Counted from the stretch's first letter, positions 1-8,343 are shown. The stretch is DNA of 64,000 nt from Caulobacter sp. 17J80-11 (GCF_014349105.1 NZ_JACSJI010000015.1:1-64000); one strand, 5' to 3'. Program-made: numbers and translations. Notes: a model not told the origin generated them from the sequence alone.

Positions 1-2
1 GG

Positions 3-524
3 GCCGTTGCGAAGGCGACGGCCCCGGTCGCGCCGAAGGTCGCCGAGGCCGCGTCGGCTCTGGCGCAGGCTCCGGCGCGCGTCGCGCCCCGGCGTTCGCG
101 CCGCTGGATGGCGGTCGCCGCGACGGTCGCCGGCGTCGCGGCGGTGGGGACGACCCTGTTCGTGCTGCGCAAGCCGGAGCCGACCTCGGCGCCGGTCTAC
201 GCCGCGTCAGCCGTCGCCGAGACGCCGTCGCAGCCCGCGGTACTGCCGAGCGCTCCCGCCGTCGCGCCGTCGATCGATCCGGCGACCTGGTCGGTCGACC
301 GGCCCGCCCCGGCGCGGCGACTTGCGGCCGCTCGCCGCGTGAAGGTCGCCCAGGCCCTGGCCAGCGAAGCGCCGATCGTGGCCGAGCCGCTCACGATCAC
401 GCCGCCGGCGATGTTCGAACCGGCCGCGCCGGCGCCGAGCGAAGCGGTTCAATTGACGACCGCCGCGCCGCCGCCGTCCGATCCGGACGCCCCGATCGCG
501 ACCGGGACGCCGGAGCTCCACTGA
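3..524 (+). CDS. Hypothetical single-pass membrane protein, 5' truncated
   Basis: The reading frame is open from the window edge, so the true start lies outside and only the last 173 codons are seen. The visible part starts with an Ala/Pro/Lys-rich stretch, then Arg/Trp residues directly before a hydrophobic segment (about nt 108-168), followed by an Ala/Pro-rich tail to the stop. This is the layout of a single-pass inner-membrane protein with a flexible, probably periplasmic, C-terminus. No catalytic motif or named domain is recognised. It could be the C-terminal half of an anti-sigma-like or envelope protein, but nothing here decides that. Confidence 0.55.
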   Translation, partial: AVAKATAPVAPKVAEAASALAQAPARVAPRRSRRWMAVAATVAGVAAVGTTLFVLRKPEPTSAPVYAASAVAETPSQPAVLPSAPAVAPSIDPATWSVDRPAPARRLAAARRVKVAQALASEAPIVAEPLTITPPAMFEPAAPAPSEAVQLTTAAPPPSDPDAPIATGTPELH

Positions 525-598
525 CGCGACGCCTTCGCCGGGGGAGCCCTCGGGCCCGCTCGCCGGTTGTGAGCCCCGCGGACGAAGGGAGCTTCAAA

Positions 599-1129
599 AT
601 GATGCGCTCGCTGACGACGGGGGCGGCCTTCGCGCTCGCCCTGACGACGATGCCGGCGTCGACCCAGGCCGCCCCGGCCATGGCCGAACCGCCGCCGCCC
701 GCCAGCTTCAACGAGGCGGACGTGCTGGCCTGGGTGGACAGCTATATCGACGCGGTGGGCTGGTCGGTTCTGGCGGCCGACGACGGCGCCGTCGCCCTGG
801 CGGCCCCGACCGCGCCCAAGGTCCTGGACGACGCCACCCTGCAGGCGGAGGTGCGCCAGGAGTACTTCAAGCCGGCCGCGATCGGTCCGATGCAGTCGCG
901 CTCGAACCTCCAGATCTGGAACCTGGACTGCAAGGGCGCCCGCATGCGCATCCTCGCCATCCGGATCTACGAGGGCAACAACCTGCAAGGGGCCCACCAG
1001 GAGCGCGAGAACCTGAAAGCGCCGTGGAAGCCGCTCGAGCCCGGCTCGGTCCCCGCCCACGCGGCCGAACGCCTGTGCGGCGGCGGGGACGACGCAGCTG
1101 GTGTGCGGACCGGCGCCCCCAGCCGCTGA
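599..1129 (+). CDS. Secreted hypothetical protein, surface-adhesin-E-like
   Basis: The protein has 176 residues. I chose the ATG at 599 because a GAAGGGAGC ribosome-binding site lies about 7 nt upstream and the product then begins with a signal peptide (basic MMRS, hydrophobic core, AXA-type cleavage near residue 24). The mature part has a pattern like small periplasmic surface-adhesin-E-type proteins: a VLAADDGAVAL strand, a central NLDCKGARMRILAIRIY block with one cysteine, a late tryptophan, a PGSV motif and a second cysteine near the end. The two cysteines could form a disulfide. Family assignment is by pattern only; function is unknown. Confidence 0.6.
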   Translation: MMRSLTTGAAFALALTTMPASTQAAPAMAEPPPPASFNEADVLAWVDSYIDAVGWSVLAADDGAVALAAPTAPKVLDDATLQAEVRQEYFKPAAIGPMQSRSNLQIWNLDCKGARMRILAIRIYEGNNLQGAHQERENLKAPWKPLEPGSVPAHAAERLCGGGDDAAGVRTGAPSR

Positions 1130-1207
1130 AATCCGCAAGAGCCGGAATGCGCCGGCCGGCCTGAGGCGCCAGCTTCCGCGCTCAAGTAGCGCAAGAGGGA
1201 GCAGGCC

Positions 1208-2158
1208 ATGAACGCCTTGACCGGCCGGATCGACGTCGAGCGGGATCCGCGATGGGCGGCCGTGGTCGCGCGGGATCGCTCCGCCGACGGCGCGTTCGTC
1301 TACTCGGTGCGCACGACCGGCGTGTTCTGCCGCCCGTCGTGCCCTGCGCGGCGCGCCGATCCGGGCAACGTGCGGTTTCACGCGACGGCGGACGACGCGC
1401 GCGCGGCGGGCTTTCGGCCGTGCAAGCGATGCGAGCCTGATCCGGCGGAGGCGCGCGTGCAGGGCAGGGGAGCGGCGGTGGACTGGGCCCGGGTCGAGGC
1501 CGAGCTCGACGACCGCGGGTGGGCCCTGCTGCCGGGCCTGCTGGACGGGCCGGCCTGCGAGGCCGTCGCCGGATTCTATGACGAGGACGCGCGCTTCCGC
1601 AGCCGGGTGGTCATGGCGCGCCATGGCTTCGGGCGGGGCGAGTACCGCTACTTCGCCTATCCGCTGCCCGACGTGGTCGCCGAGCTGCGCGAGACGATCT
1701 ATCCGCGCCTGGCCCCGGTCGCGAACCGCTGGAACGCGCGCATGGGGCTGGAGGCGCGCTATCCGGACAGCCACCCCGAATTCCTGGAGCGCTGCCGGGC
1801 GGCCGGCCAGGTCAGGCCCACGCCGCTGCTGCTGCGCTATGGCCCGGGCGACTACAACTGCCTGCACCAGGACCTGTACGGCGAGCACGTGTTTCCGCTG
1901 CAGGTCGCCGTGCTGCTGTCACAGCCCGGGGCCGACTTCGACGGCGGCGAATTCGTGCTGACCGAGCAGCGCCCGCGCATGCAGTCGCGCGCCTCGGTCG
2001 CGCCCCTGGGGCGCGGCGACGCCGTGGTGTTCGCCGTCCACCACCGGCCGGTGGCGGGCACGCGCGGGACCTACCGGGTCAACCTGCGTCACGGCGTCAG
2101 CGAGGTGCGCTCGGGCCGGCGTCATACCCTGGGGGTGATCTTCCACGACGCGACGTGA
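1208..2158 (+). CDS. Ada-type zinc domain fused to 2OG-Fe(II) oxygenase
   Basis: This 316-residue protein joins two DNA-damage modules. Residues about 10-80 match the Ada N-terminal metal-binding domain: Cys41 and Cys45 in VFCRPSCPAR and Cys72 and Cys75 in FRPCKRC are the four zinc ligands, one of which is the phosphotriester methyl acceptor in Ada. Residues about 95-316 match the family of 2OG-Fe(II) oxygenases annotated as acting on damaged DNA (Oxygenase-NA, PF09859): His220 and Asp222 (HQD) with His295 form the likely iron triad, and FDGGEFVL and the C-terminal LGVIFHDA are typical. The Ada methyltransferase and AraC parts are absent. It probably repairs alkylated DNA or senses alkylation. 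SD GAGGGAGCAGG precedes the ATG. Confidence 0.85.
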   Translation: MNALTGRIDVERDPRWAAVVARDRSADGAFVYSVRTTGVFCRPSCPARRADPGNVRFHATADDARAAGFRPCKRCEPDPAEARVQGRGAAVDWARVEAELDDRGWALLPGLLDGPACEAVAGFYDEDARFRSRVVMARHGFGRGEYRYFAYPLPDVVAELRETIYPRLAPVANRWNARMGLEARYPDSHPEFLERCRAAGQVRPTPLLLRYGPGDYNCLHQDLYGEHVFPLQVAVLLSQPGADFDGGEFVLTEQRPRMQSRASVAPLGRGDAVVFAVHHRPVAGTRGTYRVNLRHGVSEVRSGRRHTLGVIFHDAT

Positions 2159-2269
2159 GCGCGTCCCGGCTCCGGTTTTCTCCCGAGGGGGGATCGATTC
2201 GCCGCCTTCGTCGGTTCGCAGGCCCCGAGCGTCCGTCTCTGCTTGCGGGCGGGTTTCGGGAGCAGGCGC

Positions 2270-2428
2270 ATGCGCAGATCGCATTACATCTTCGCCGACG
2301 AGACCGGGATTCCACGTCCGCCGGTCTACCTCACCGCCTATCCGCTGCGCCGCCGCGCGCGCGTGTCTTGGACGAGCGTGGTGGGCGTGATCCTGCTGCT
2401 GCTCACCCTGTTCGCGATCATCCGATGA
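2270..2428 (+). CDS. Small single-pass membrane protein (52 aa)
   Basis: I chose the ATG at 2270, which follows a GGGAGCAGG ribosome-binding site. The peptide has a polar, Tyr/Pro-containing N-terminus, an RRRAR cluster and one C-terminal hydrophobic segment (VVGVILLLLTLFAII) ending one residue before the stop, so it is probably a tail-anchored inner-membrane protein with its N-terminus in the cytoplasm. It stands alone between the Ada/oxygenase fusion and the HWE kinase. The family is not recognised. Confidence 0.5.
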   Translation: MRRSHYIFADETGIPRPPVYLTAYPLRRRARVSWTSVVGVILLLLTLFAIIR

Positions 2429-2546
2429 AGGCGGGCGAGGTCGGCCGATCTGGCGGGCTTTGACCAAGAAGTTCAATCGGTTGGCGTTCCCGCCCAAGGC
2501 GGGCTCCCGGTTAGTACCGACCACGAGACCGGTTGCGCCCGAGGGC

Positions 2547-2571
2547 GGAACCGTCGTCCCGCGCGGCTGTT
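2547..2571 (+). promoter_or_regulatory. EcfG-like promoter candidate for the HWE kinase
   Basis: GGAAC at 2547-2551 and TGTT at 2568-2571 are separated by 16 bases. The general-stress sigma factor EcfG (SigT) of alphaproteobacteria uses GGAAC-N16/17-CGTT, so this differs at one base. Transcription would start about 15 bases before the kinase ATG at 2597. Short words of this kind can occur by chance. Confidence 0.3.
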
Positions 2572-2596
2572 GCGCCAGTAAACCGGGTTCACACCG

Positions 2597-3973
2597 ATGG
2601 CTGAGCGCAACGCCGCCGTGGCGGACGAGACCCTGCTGGAGGCGATTCTGCGGAGCGCCACCGACCTCGCGATCGTGGCGACCGACCTGGACGGCCGAGT
2701 GACCTTCTGGAACCAGGGCGCGGAACGGGTGCTGGGCTGGACCGCGGACGAAATGTCGGGCCGGCCGGTCGAGGCCATGTTCACGCCGCAGGACCGCGAC
2801 GCCGGCGTCGTCGCGCGCGAGATGGAGCAGGCGCGCCTGAGCGGCTGGGCCGAAGACGTGCGCTGGCACCTGCGCAAGGACGGCCAGATGTTCTGGGCGC
2901 AGGGGCGGCTCACCCCGCTGCGCGGCCCCGAAGACGCGCTGATCGGCTACCTGAAGATCTTGCGCGATCGCACCCAGGCCCGGACGGTGGCGGAAGCCCG
3001 CGAAGCCTCCGAAGCGGCCCTGCGCCTGAGCGAGGCGCGCCTGCGCCTGGCGCTGGAGGCCGGGCGCATGGCGGTCTGGGAGACTGACGGCGCCATCACC
3101 ACCATCTTCCCGACCCCGGAGATCGGCCGCCTGCTGGGCTTCCCGCCGGGACATCTGCCGACCACAGCGGAGATCCGCGCCGTCTACCTGCCGGGCGAGT
3201 CGGAGCGGGTTCGGGCCGCCGCCTTCGCGGCCATGGACCGCAAGGAGCGGTTCCTGCAGGACGAGATGAAGATCCGTCGCGTGTCGGACGGAGAGGTCCG
3301 CGCCCTGCTGCTGCGGGTCGAAGCCATCTATCGGCCCGACGGAACGCCCTCGCGGCTGCTGGGCGTGGCCATCGACATCACCGAGCAGAAGCGCGCCGAG
3401 GAACGCCAGCGGCTGCTGCTGCAGGAGATGACCCATCGGGTGAAGAACACCCTGGCCGTGGTTCAGGCCATGGTCGGCCTGGCGCTGCGGCGGGCGGAGA
3501 CCCTGGCGGAGGCGGAAGCCGCGCTGAACGTGCGCCTGAAGGCCCTGGCGTCCGCTCACGACCTGCTGACCGCGGGCAGCTGGGAGGGGGCGGACCTGGC
3601 CGAGGTGGTGTCTCGCGCCACCTGCGCTCACGGCTCGGCCGAGCGGTTCCGCATCGAAGGCCCGCCGGTGCGGCTCTCGTCCGACGGGGCCCTGGCGCTG
3701 TCGCTGGCCTTGCAGGAGCTGGCGACCAACGCGGTGAAATACGGCGCGCTGTCGACCGAGGGCGGCCAGGTGCAGATCGGCTGGACCACCGCGGCGGAGC
3801 GGCTGAAACTGGTCTGGCGGGAACGGGGCGGGCCCGCCGTCGCGCCGCCCGAGGCCTCCGGCTTCGGGGCGCGCCTGCTGGAGCGGGTGGTCGAACACGA
3901 CCTGGGCGGTCACATCCTGCGGCGCTGGGAGCCGGGCGGCCTGATCTGCGAGATCGACGCGCCGCTGACGTGA
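2597..3973 (+). CDS. PAS-PAS sensor histidine kinase, HWE family
   Basis: This soluble, cytoplasmic kinase has 458 residues and no membrane segment. Residues about 12-130 form a PAS domain (TDLAIVATDLDGRVTFWNQG, GYLKILRDRT), and residues about 145-270 form a second PAS/PAC unit ending IDITEQKRAEE. The dimerisation/phosphoacceptor helix carries His280 in EMTHRVKNTL, and the ATPase part has the HWE-type N-box LQELATNAVKYGALS and the diagnostic W-x-E in LVWRERGG. No receiver domain or response regulator is adjacent. In alphaproteobacteria such kinases often feed the PhyR/EcfG stress pathway or light and redox sensing; the input here is unknown. An EcfG-like promoter word lies just upstream. Confidence 0.88.
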   Translation: MAERNAAVADETLLEAILRSATDLAIVATDLDGRVTFWNQGAERVLGWTADEMSGRPVEAMFTPQDRDAGVVAREMEQARLSGWAEDVRWHLRKDGQMFWAQGRLTPLRGPEDALIGYLKILRDRTQARTVAEAREASEAALRLSEARLRLALEAGRMAVWETDGAITTIFPTPEIGRLLGFPPGHLPTTAEIRAVYLPGESERVRAAAFAAMDRKERFLQDEMKIRRVSDGEVRALLLRVEAIYRPDGTPSRLLGVAIDITEQKRAEERQRLLLQEMTHRVKNTLAVVQAMVGLALRRAETLAEAEAALNVRLKALASAHDLLTAGSWEGADLAEVVSRATCAHGSAERFRIEGPPVRLSSDGALALSLALQELATNAVKYGALSTEGGQVQIGWTTAAERLKLVWRERGGPAVAPPEASGFGARLLERVVEHDLGGHILRRWEPGGLICEIDAPLT

Positions 3974-3976
3974 GCC

Positions 3977-4168
3977 TCAGCTCTTCGGGCGTTCCGCCGC
4001 CAGTTGCAGCAGGGTTTCGGTCGGCAGGGTCGAGAGGTCGGCCAGGGCCCGGAGGCGGAAGACGCTTTCCAGCCGGTCGCCCGTCCAGTTGGCCTGATAC
4101 AGGTCGATCAGTTCCTCAAGGCAGGCCTGATCCATCTTGAGCGGGGTCAGCCGGTCGACGTCGCGCAT
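3977..4168 (-). CDS. Small hypothetical protein (63 aa)
   Basis: This compact, soluble, helix-rich peptide contains LEELIDLYQANWTGDRLESVFRL-type amphipathic helices and no membrane segment. It lies between the kinase and the first LuxR regulator, transcribed leftward, so the 24-bp palindrome at 4200-4223 sits only about 32 bp upstream of its start and could control it as well as the divergent luxR gene. The product has normal amino-acid composition for this genome, which argues for a real gene. No family is recognised. Confidence 0.5.
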   Translation of the reverse strand: MRDVDRLTPLKMDQACLEELIDLYQANWTGDRLESVFRLRALADLSTLPTETLLQLAAERPKS

Positions 4169-4199
4169 GAACGACGATTACCTCGGACCTGCGGCGGCC

Positions 4200-4223
4200 C
4201 GCCTCTACAATATTGTAGAGGCG
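4200..4223. promoter_or_regulatory. Perfect 24-bp palindrome, likely operator
   Basis: The sequence is a perfect inverted repeat with no spacer, centred between 4211 and 4212; the core reads CTCTACAATATTGTAGAG. Its AT-rich centre stands out in this GC-rich DNA. It lies between a leftward 63-aa gene and the rightward pair of LuxR-type regulators. The size and dyad symmetry suit a dimeric GerE-type HTH protein, so autoregulation by one of the two LuxR proteins is a reasonable inference. A transcriptional hairpin is less likely because both neighbours diverge from it. Confidence 0.65.
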
Positions 4224-4306
4224 CAGCGGCCTTTCGCTGGCCGCGCATGGACTTCGCGGCGATGCTCGCGCAATCTCGTGAAGGTTGCGCCCAGGGGCGA
4301 GCGTCG

Positions 4307-5419
4307 GTGCGAGTGAAAGAGGAAACCTTTACGGGCGTCGTCGACCGCTTCCAGGCGGCGGCCATCGGGGCGGGCGGCTGGACCGACGCCCTGCGCTCGC
4401 TGGCGACCGCGACGGGAGCGCACACCGCCCAGCTGATCGGCCTGAGCGCCGACGCCACCGCCTCGTTCAACTGGATGGTCGACATCCCGCCGGAGATGCC
4501 GGCGGATTTCGCCGCCGTCGACGGCCACCGGCCCAACGTCAATTCGCGAAGCCGTATCGCCCGCCGCGCGCCGGAACTGACGGTTCTGGACGAGACCGCC
4601 TTCACCACGGCGGAGGATTGCCGCCGCACTCCCGAATACGGCGAAATGATCCGCCGCTACGACCTGGCCTATGTCTGTCTCGGGCCGCTGATGCACCAGG
4701 ACGGCGGCATGATCGGCATGTCGGTGGCGCGCGGCGCCAGCGTCGGCAACATCTCGGCCGAGGAAAAGCGCCTCTACGCCGCGGTCGCCCCGCACGCCCG
4801 CTCGGCGGTGCGCACCCAGCTTGCGCTTGAGAACCAGAGCCTGTCGCTGCTCGCCGACGTCATGGAGGCGGTCTCGACCGCCGCCTTCATCTGCGCCGCG
4901 GACGGCCGGGTGCGGGCCCTGTCGCCCTCGGCCGAGCGGCTCGCCAGCGAGGGCCGCTGGCTGCGCCTGCGCGACGGCCGGTTGTCGGCCCGCAACGACG
5001 CCGACACCCTGCGGGTGCTCGAAGCCGTGGACGCGGCCGCGGCCGCGCGGGGCGGGGCGGGCGCGCCGCCGCGCGCCTTCGTGGTGCGCGACGAGGCCGG
5101 CGTCGAACCCTTGCTGGTCGAGGTCAGCGCCATTCCCGGCGAGCACGCGTTCAAGTTCGACGCTGTGGCCCTGCTGATCGCCCGATCGCCGCGGGACGCC
5201 GAGATCCGCAGCGCCGAGACCGCGCGCGCGCTCTACGGCCTGACCGCGACCGAGGCGACCGTCGCCGCCAAGCTGGTCGCCGGTCTCGGCCCGCAGGCGG
5301 TGGCCGAGCAGACCGGCGTGTCCGTCGGCACCGTGCGCTCCCACATCCGCCGGATTTTCGAGAAGGCGCGCGTGAAAAGTCAGCTGGAGTTGGTGGCTGC
5401 GATCAGCGCCAGGCTGTGA
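4307..5419 (+). CDS. LuxR-family transcriptional regulator (first of a tandem pair)
   Basis: This protein has 370 residues from the GTG at 4307; that start has AGGGG about 10 nt upstream and gives exactly the length of its downstream paralogue. An ATG at 4247 or 4262 is possible but would add residues that the paralogue lacks. The N-terminal 200 residues are a GAF/PAS-like sensory region (VVDRFQAAAIGAGGWTDAL, TTAEDCRRTPEYGEMIRRYDLA), and a second PAS-like part follows (AAFICAADGRVRALSPSAERL). The last 65 residues are a GerE helix-turn-helix with VSVGTVRSHIRRIFEKARV. There is no autoinducer-binding or receiver domain, so the signal is unknown. It overlaps the next gene by four bases. Confidence 0.85.
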   Translation: MRVKEETFTGVVDRFQAAAIGAGGWTDALRSLATATGAHTAQLIGLSADATASFNWMVDIPPEMPADFAAVDGHRPNVNSRSRIARRAPELTVLDETAFTTAEDCRRTPEYGEMIRRYDLAYVCLGPLMHQDGGMIGMSVARGASVGNISAEEKRLYAAVAPHARSAVRTQLALENQSLSLLADVMEAVSTAAFICAADGRVRALSPSAERLASEGRWLRLRDGRLSARNDADTLRVLEAVDAAAAARGGAGAPPRAFVVRDEAGVEPLLVEVSAIPGEHAFKFDAVALLIARSPRDAEIRSAETARALYGLTATEATVAAKLVAGLGPQAVAEQTGVSVGTVRSHIRRIFEKARVKSQLELVAAISARL

Positions 5420-6528
5420 CCGTCGTGCTCGGCGATCAATTCTCATGCGTGGTCGAACGCTTTCAGGACGCGGCGCTCGGAAGCGGAAGCTGGACCGACG
5501 CCCTGGGCGGTCTTTCCGACCTCACCGGGGCGCACGTGGGCCAACTAATCGGCCTGGGCGCGGCGGCGGTGCCGTTCAACTGGATGACCCGGACGCCGCC
5601 TGAAGTGATGACACAGTTCCAGGCGGCCGACGGGCACCTCCCCACGGTCAATTCGAGGATCCGGATCGGCGGGCGGGCGCCGGAGCTGACGGTGATGGAC
5701 GAGAGCGCCTTCACCACCGCCGAGGACTGTCGGCGCAACCCCGAGTACGGCGAGTGGGTCCGGCGTTACGATCTGGCCAACATCTGTCTCAGTCCACTGC
5801 TGCACCAGGACGGGTTGACGATCGGCTTGGCCGTCCTCCGCGGGAAGGCGGCGGGGAACATCACGCTCCCCGAGAAGCGGCTCTACGCCGCCGTCGCGCC
5901 GCACGTCCGGGCGGCCGTGCGGACCCAGATGGCGATCGAGCAGCAGGGCTTCGCCCTGTTGGCCGACGTCATGGAGGCGGTCTCGATCGCCGCCTTCGTG
6001 TGCGGAAGCGACGGGCGGGTGCACGCTCTTTCCCCCGCCGCCGAACGCTTGGTCGCCGAGGGGCGCTGGCTGGGCCTGCGCAACGGGCGGCTGGCGGCCC
6101 GCAGCGACGCCGAGACCGCCCGTGTCCTCAACGGTCTCGCCCAGGCCATCGCCGCCCGTCGGGGCGGGCACGCGCCGCCGTGTCCGATGGTGGTGCTGGG
6201 CGACGACGAACATGATCCGCTGCTGCTCGAGGCGAGCCCCATTCCCGGCGAGCACGCCTTCCGGTTCGACGCCGCTGCCTTGTTGATCGCTCGTTCTCCG
6301 CGCGATGCCGAGGTCCGTAGCCGCGACACCGCTCGCGCCCTCTACGGCCTGACCGGCGCCGAGGCGGCGGTCGCCGGCAAGCTGGTCGCGGGGCTCGGGC
6401 CGCAGGCGGTGGCCGAGCAGACCGGCGTGTCGGTCGGCACCGTGCGCTCGCACATCCGCCGGATCTTCGAAAAGGCGCGGGTGAACAGCCAGTTGGAGCT
6501 GGTCGCGGCGATCAGCGCCCGGCTCTGA
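5416..6528 (+). CDS. LuxR-family transcriptional regulator (second of the pair)
   Basis: This is a close paralogue of the preceding gene, again with 370 residues, starting with GTG inside the stop of the first gene (GTGA overlap), so the two are translationally coupled. The same blocks are present: WTDALGGLSDLTGAHVGQLIGLG at the N-terminus, ESAFTTAEDCRRNPEYGEWVRRYDLA in the middle, a PAS-like AAFVCGSDGRVHALSPAAERL part and an almost identical C-terminal HTH. The HTH regions differ far less than the sensory regions, so both probably bind the same operator while reading different inputs, or they form heterodimers (inference). Confidence 0.85.
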   Translation: MTVVLGDQFSCVVERFQDAALGSGSWTDALGGLSDLTGAHVGQLIGLGAAAVPFNWMTRTPPEVMTQFQAADGHLPTVNSRIRIGGRAPELTVMDESAFTTAEDCRRNPEYGEWVRRYDLANICLSPLLHQDGLTIGLAVLRGKAAGNITLPEKRLYAAVAPHVRAAVRTQMAIEQQGFALLADVMEAVSIAAFVCGSDGRVHALSPAAERLVAEGRWLGLRNGRLAARSDAETARVLNGLAQAIAARRGGHAPPCPMVVLGDDEHDPLLLEASPIPGEHAFRFDAAALLIARSPRDAEVRSRDTARALYGLTGAEAAVAGKLVAGLGPQAVAEQTGVSVGTVRSHIRRIFEKARVNSQLELVAAISARL

Positions 6529-6575
6529 TCTGAAGGCTGGACCCATCGGCCGGCCTCGGCGGTTTCGCAGGCCGG

Positions 6576-7061
6576 ATGACCGACACCCTTCCGCTTCAGC
6601 TGGCGCTGGCCGCGCCCATGGTCGGCGGGACCGTCGTCGTCCACCTCCTGGGTCTGGCCGGGATCGCGAAGGCGAGCCGGTGGATGGAACTGCGCTTTCG
6701 CCGGCGGGGCCAGATCGAGCGGCTGCGCATACTGCTGCCGGTGGCCTTCGCCCTGGTCGCCCTGCACACCATCGAGATCTGGATGTACGCCGTGATGTTT
6801 CACCTGGTCGGGGCGACCAGGAACTTCGAGCACGCTCTGTTCTTCTCGCTGACGACCTATTCGACCGCCGGCTACGACGAGGCGGCGCTACCCGGCCACT
6901 GGCGGGTGATGGGCGGCATCGAGGGCATCAACGGCATTCTGCTGCTGGGCTGGTCGACCGCCTTCCTGGTCGCCGCCATCGAGCGCACGCGCCACGTCGA
7001 CGAGCCGTCGATGGGCGATCCGTCCGCAGCGCTCAAGGCCGAGTGGGAGCCGCCGCGCTGA
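6576..7061 (+). CDS. Two-pore-helix potassium-channel-like protein with unusual filter
   Basis: This 161-residue membrane protein has hydrophobic segments at about 7-31, 50-78 and 113-135. Between the last two is a re-entrant pore-type loop (FEHALFFSLTTYSTAGYDE, residues 84-102) that aligns with the Ion_trans_2 potassium-channel signature T-x-x-T-x-G-Y-G-D, but the filter reads T-A-G-Y-D-E, with Asp in place of the last glycine. No cytoplasmic gating domain follows; the tail is short and acidic/Pro-rich. It may conduct cations with altered selectivity or be a non-conducting relative. Its 3' end overlaps the convergent sorbosone-dehydrogenase-like gene by 29 bp. Confidence 0.7.
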   Translation: MTDTLPLQLALAAPMVGGTVVVHLLGLAGIAKASRWMELRFRRRGQIERLRILLPVAFALVALHTIEIWMYAVMFHLVGATRNFEHALFFSLTTYSTAGYDEAALPGHWRVMGGIEGINGILLLGWSTAFLVAAIERTRHVDEPSMGDPSAALKAEWEPPR

Positions 7062-8343
7062 CCCGCCAGACCGTGTTTCCGACGTCGTCGGCCACCAGCA
7101 GGGCGCCGGTGCGGTCCAGCGCGACCCCGACGGGGCGGCCCTGGGCCCGGCCCTTAGCGTCGAGGAAGCCAGTCAGCACGTCCTGCGGCCCGCCGGCCGG
7201 CCGGCCGCCCCGGAACGGAATGAAGATCACCTTGTAGCCGGCCGGGACCGAGCGGTTCCACGAGCCGTGCTGACCCACGAAAGCGCCGCCGGTGTAGGTC
7301 GGGGGCAGGCCCGCGACGTTTGCATCCGCGAAGGCCAGGCCCAGGGAGGCGGTGTGGGCGCCCAGCGCATAGTCCGGCGTCACGGCGGTGGCGACCAGGT
7401 CGGGGCGGGGCGGCTTGGCCCGTTTGTCCACGTGGCCGCCCCAGTAGCTGTAGGGCCAGCCGTAGAAACCGCCGGCCTTGACCGCGGTCATGTAGTCGGG
7501 CGGCACGCTGTCGCCGATCTCGTCGCGCTCGTTCACCGCCACCCAGAGCGCCCCGGTCTGCGGCTCCCAGGCCATGCCGACGGGATTGCGCAGGCCTGAC
7601 GCGTAGACTTCGCGCGCGCCGGTGGCGGGATCGATCTTCTGGATCAGGGCGCGGTCGGCTTCGATCTCCATGCCCTTCTCGCCGACATTGCTGTTCGATC
7701 CGCCGGCGACGTAGAGCGCGCCGTCCGGCCCGGCGACCAGGTTCTTGGTCCAGTGATAGTTGGGCTGGACGGCCGACAGGTCGGCCACCTTGCGGGCCGG
7801 GGCGGTGATACGGGTGTCGCCCGGCCGGTAGGGGAAGGCGAGCAGGGCGTCGGTGTCGGCGACGTAAAGGGTCTGGCCGACAAGCGCCATGCCGTAGGGC
7901 GAGTTCAGGCCTTCCAGCAGGACCGAGCGGGTCTCCGCCGTCCCGTCGCCGTCGGCGTCGCGCAGCAGGGTGATGCGGTTGGGACTGGGCACGTTCGCGC
8001 CCGCCTTCTTCATGAAGTGCGCCTCGAACCACGCTTTCAGGCCCTTGGGTGCAGGCGAGGGAGGCTGAGCCGTCTCGGCCACCAGCACGTCGCCGCTGGG
8101 CAGGAGATAGAGCTGGCGCGGATGGTTCAGGCCGCTGGCGTAAACCTGCACCTTCAGCCCCGGCGCGGGCGTGGGCGCGGCGCCCTGCCGCCAGCCCACC
8201 GCCGGCGCGACCTTTACGGTGGGGATCAGCTGGCTGTGCGGCGCAGTCAGCTGCGGGTCGGGACCGAAGTCCGCGCCCGGCGGCGCGGTCTCGCCACCGC
8301 CGGCGCACCCGGCCAGGACGAGGGCGAGGAGAAGAACGCGCAT
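7033..8343 (-). CDS. Sorbosone dehydrogenase-like lipoprotein (six-bladed propeller)
   Basis: I chose the ATG at 8343 because the product then starts with a lipoprotein signal (MRVLLLALVLAGC, lipobox Leu-Ala-Gly-Cys); reading on upstream gives an implausible Arg/His-rich extension. The 436-residue protein fits the PQQ-dependent glucose/sorbosone dehydrogenase (GSDH) fold: GLNHPRQLYLLPSGDVLVAET, RITLLRDADGDG, LNSPYGMALVGQTLYVADT, GLRNPVGMAWEPQTGALW, NERDEIGD, FYGWPYSYWG and HGSWNRS. It is expected to be periplasmic, membrane-anchored and to bind PQQ or calcium. The substrate cannot be deduced; many members of this family remain uncharacterised. Confidence 0.85.
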   Translation of the reverse strand: MRVLLLALVLAGCAGGGETAPPGADFGPDPQLTAPHSQLIPTVKVAPAVGWRQGAAPTPAPGLKVQVYASGLNHPRQLYLLPSGDVLVAETAQPPSPAPKGLKAWFEAHFMKKAGANVPSPNRITLLRDADGDGTAETRSVLLEGLNSPYGMALVGQTLYVADTDALLAFPYRPGDTRITAPARKVADLSAVQPNYHWTKNLVAGPDGALYVAGGSNSNVGEKGMEIEADRALIQKIDPATGAREVYASGLRNPVGMAWEPQTGALWVAVNERDEIGDSVPPDYMTAVKAGGFYGWPYSYWGGHVDKRAKPPRPDLVATAVTPDYALGAHTASLGLAFADANVAGLPPTYTGGAFVGQHGSWNRSVPAGYKVIFIPFRGGRPAGGPQDVLTGFLDAKGRAQGRPVGVALDRTGALLVADDVGNTVWRVSAAAPTRP

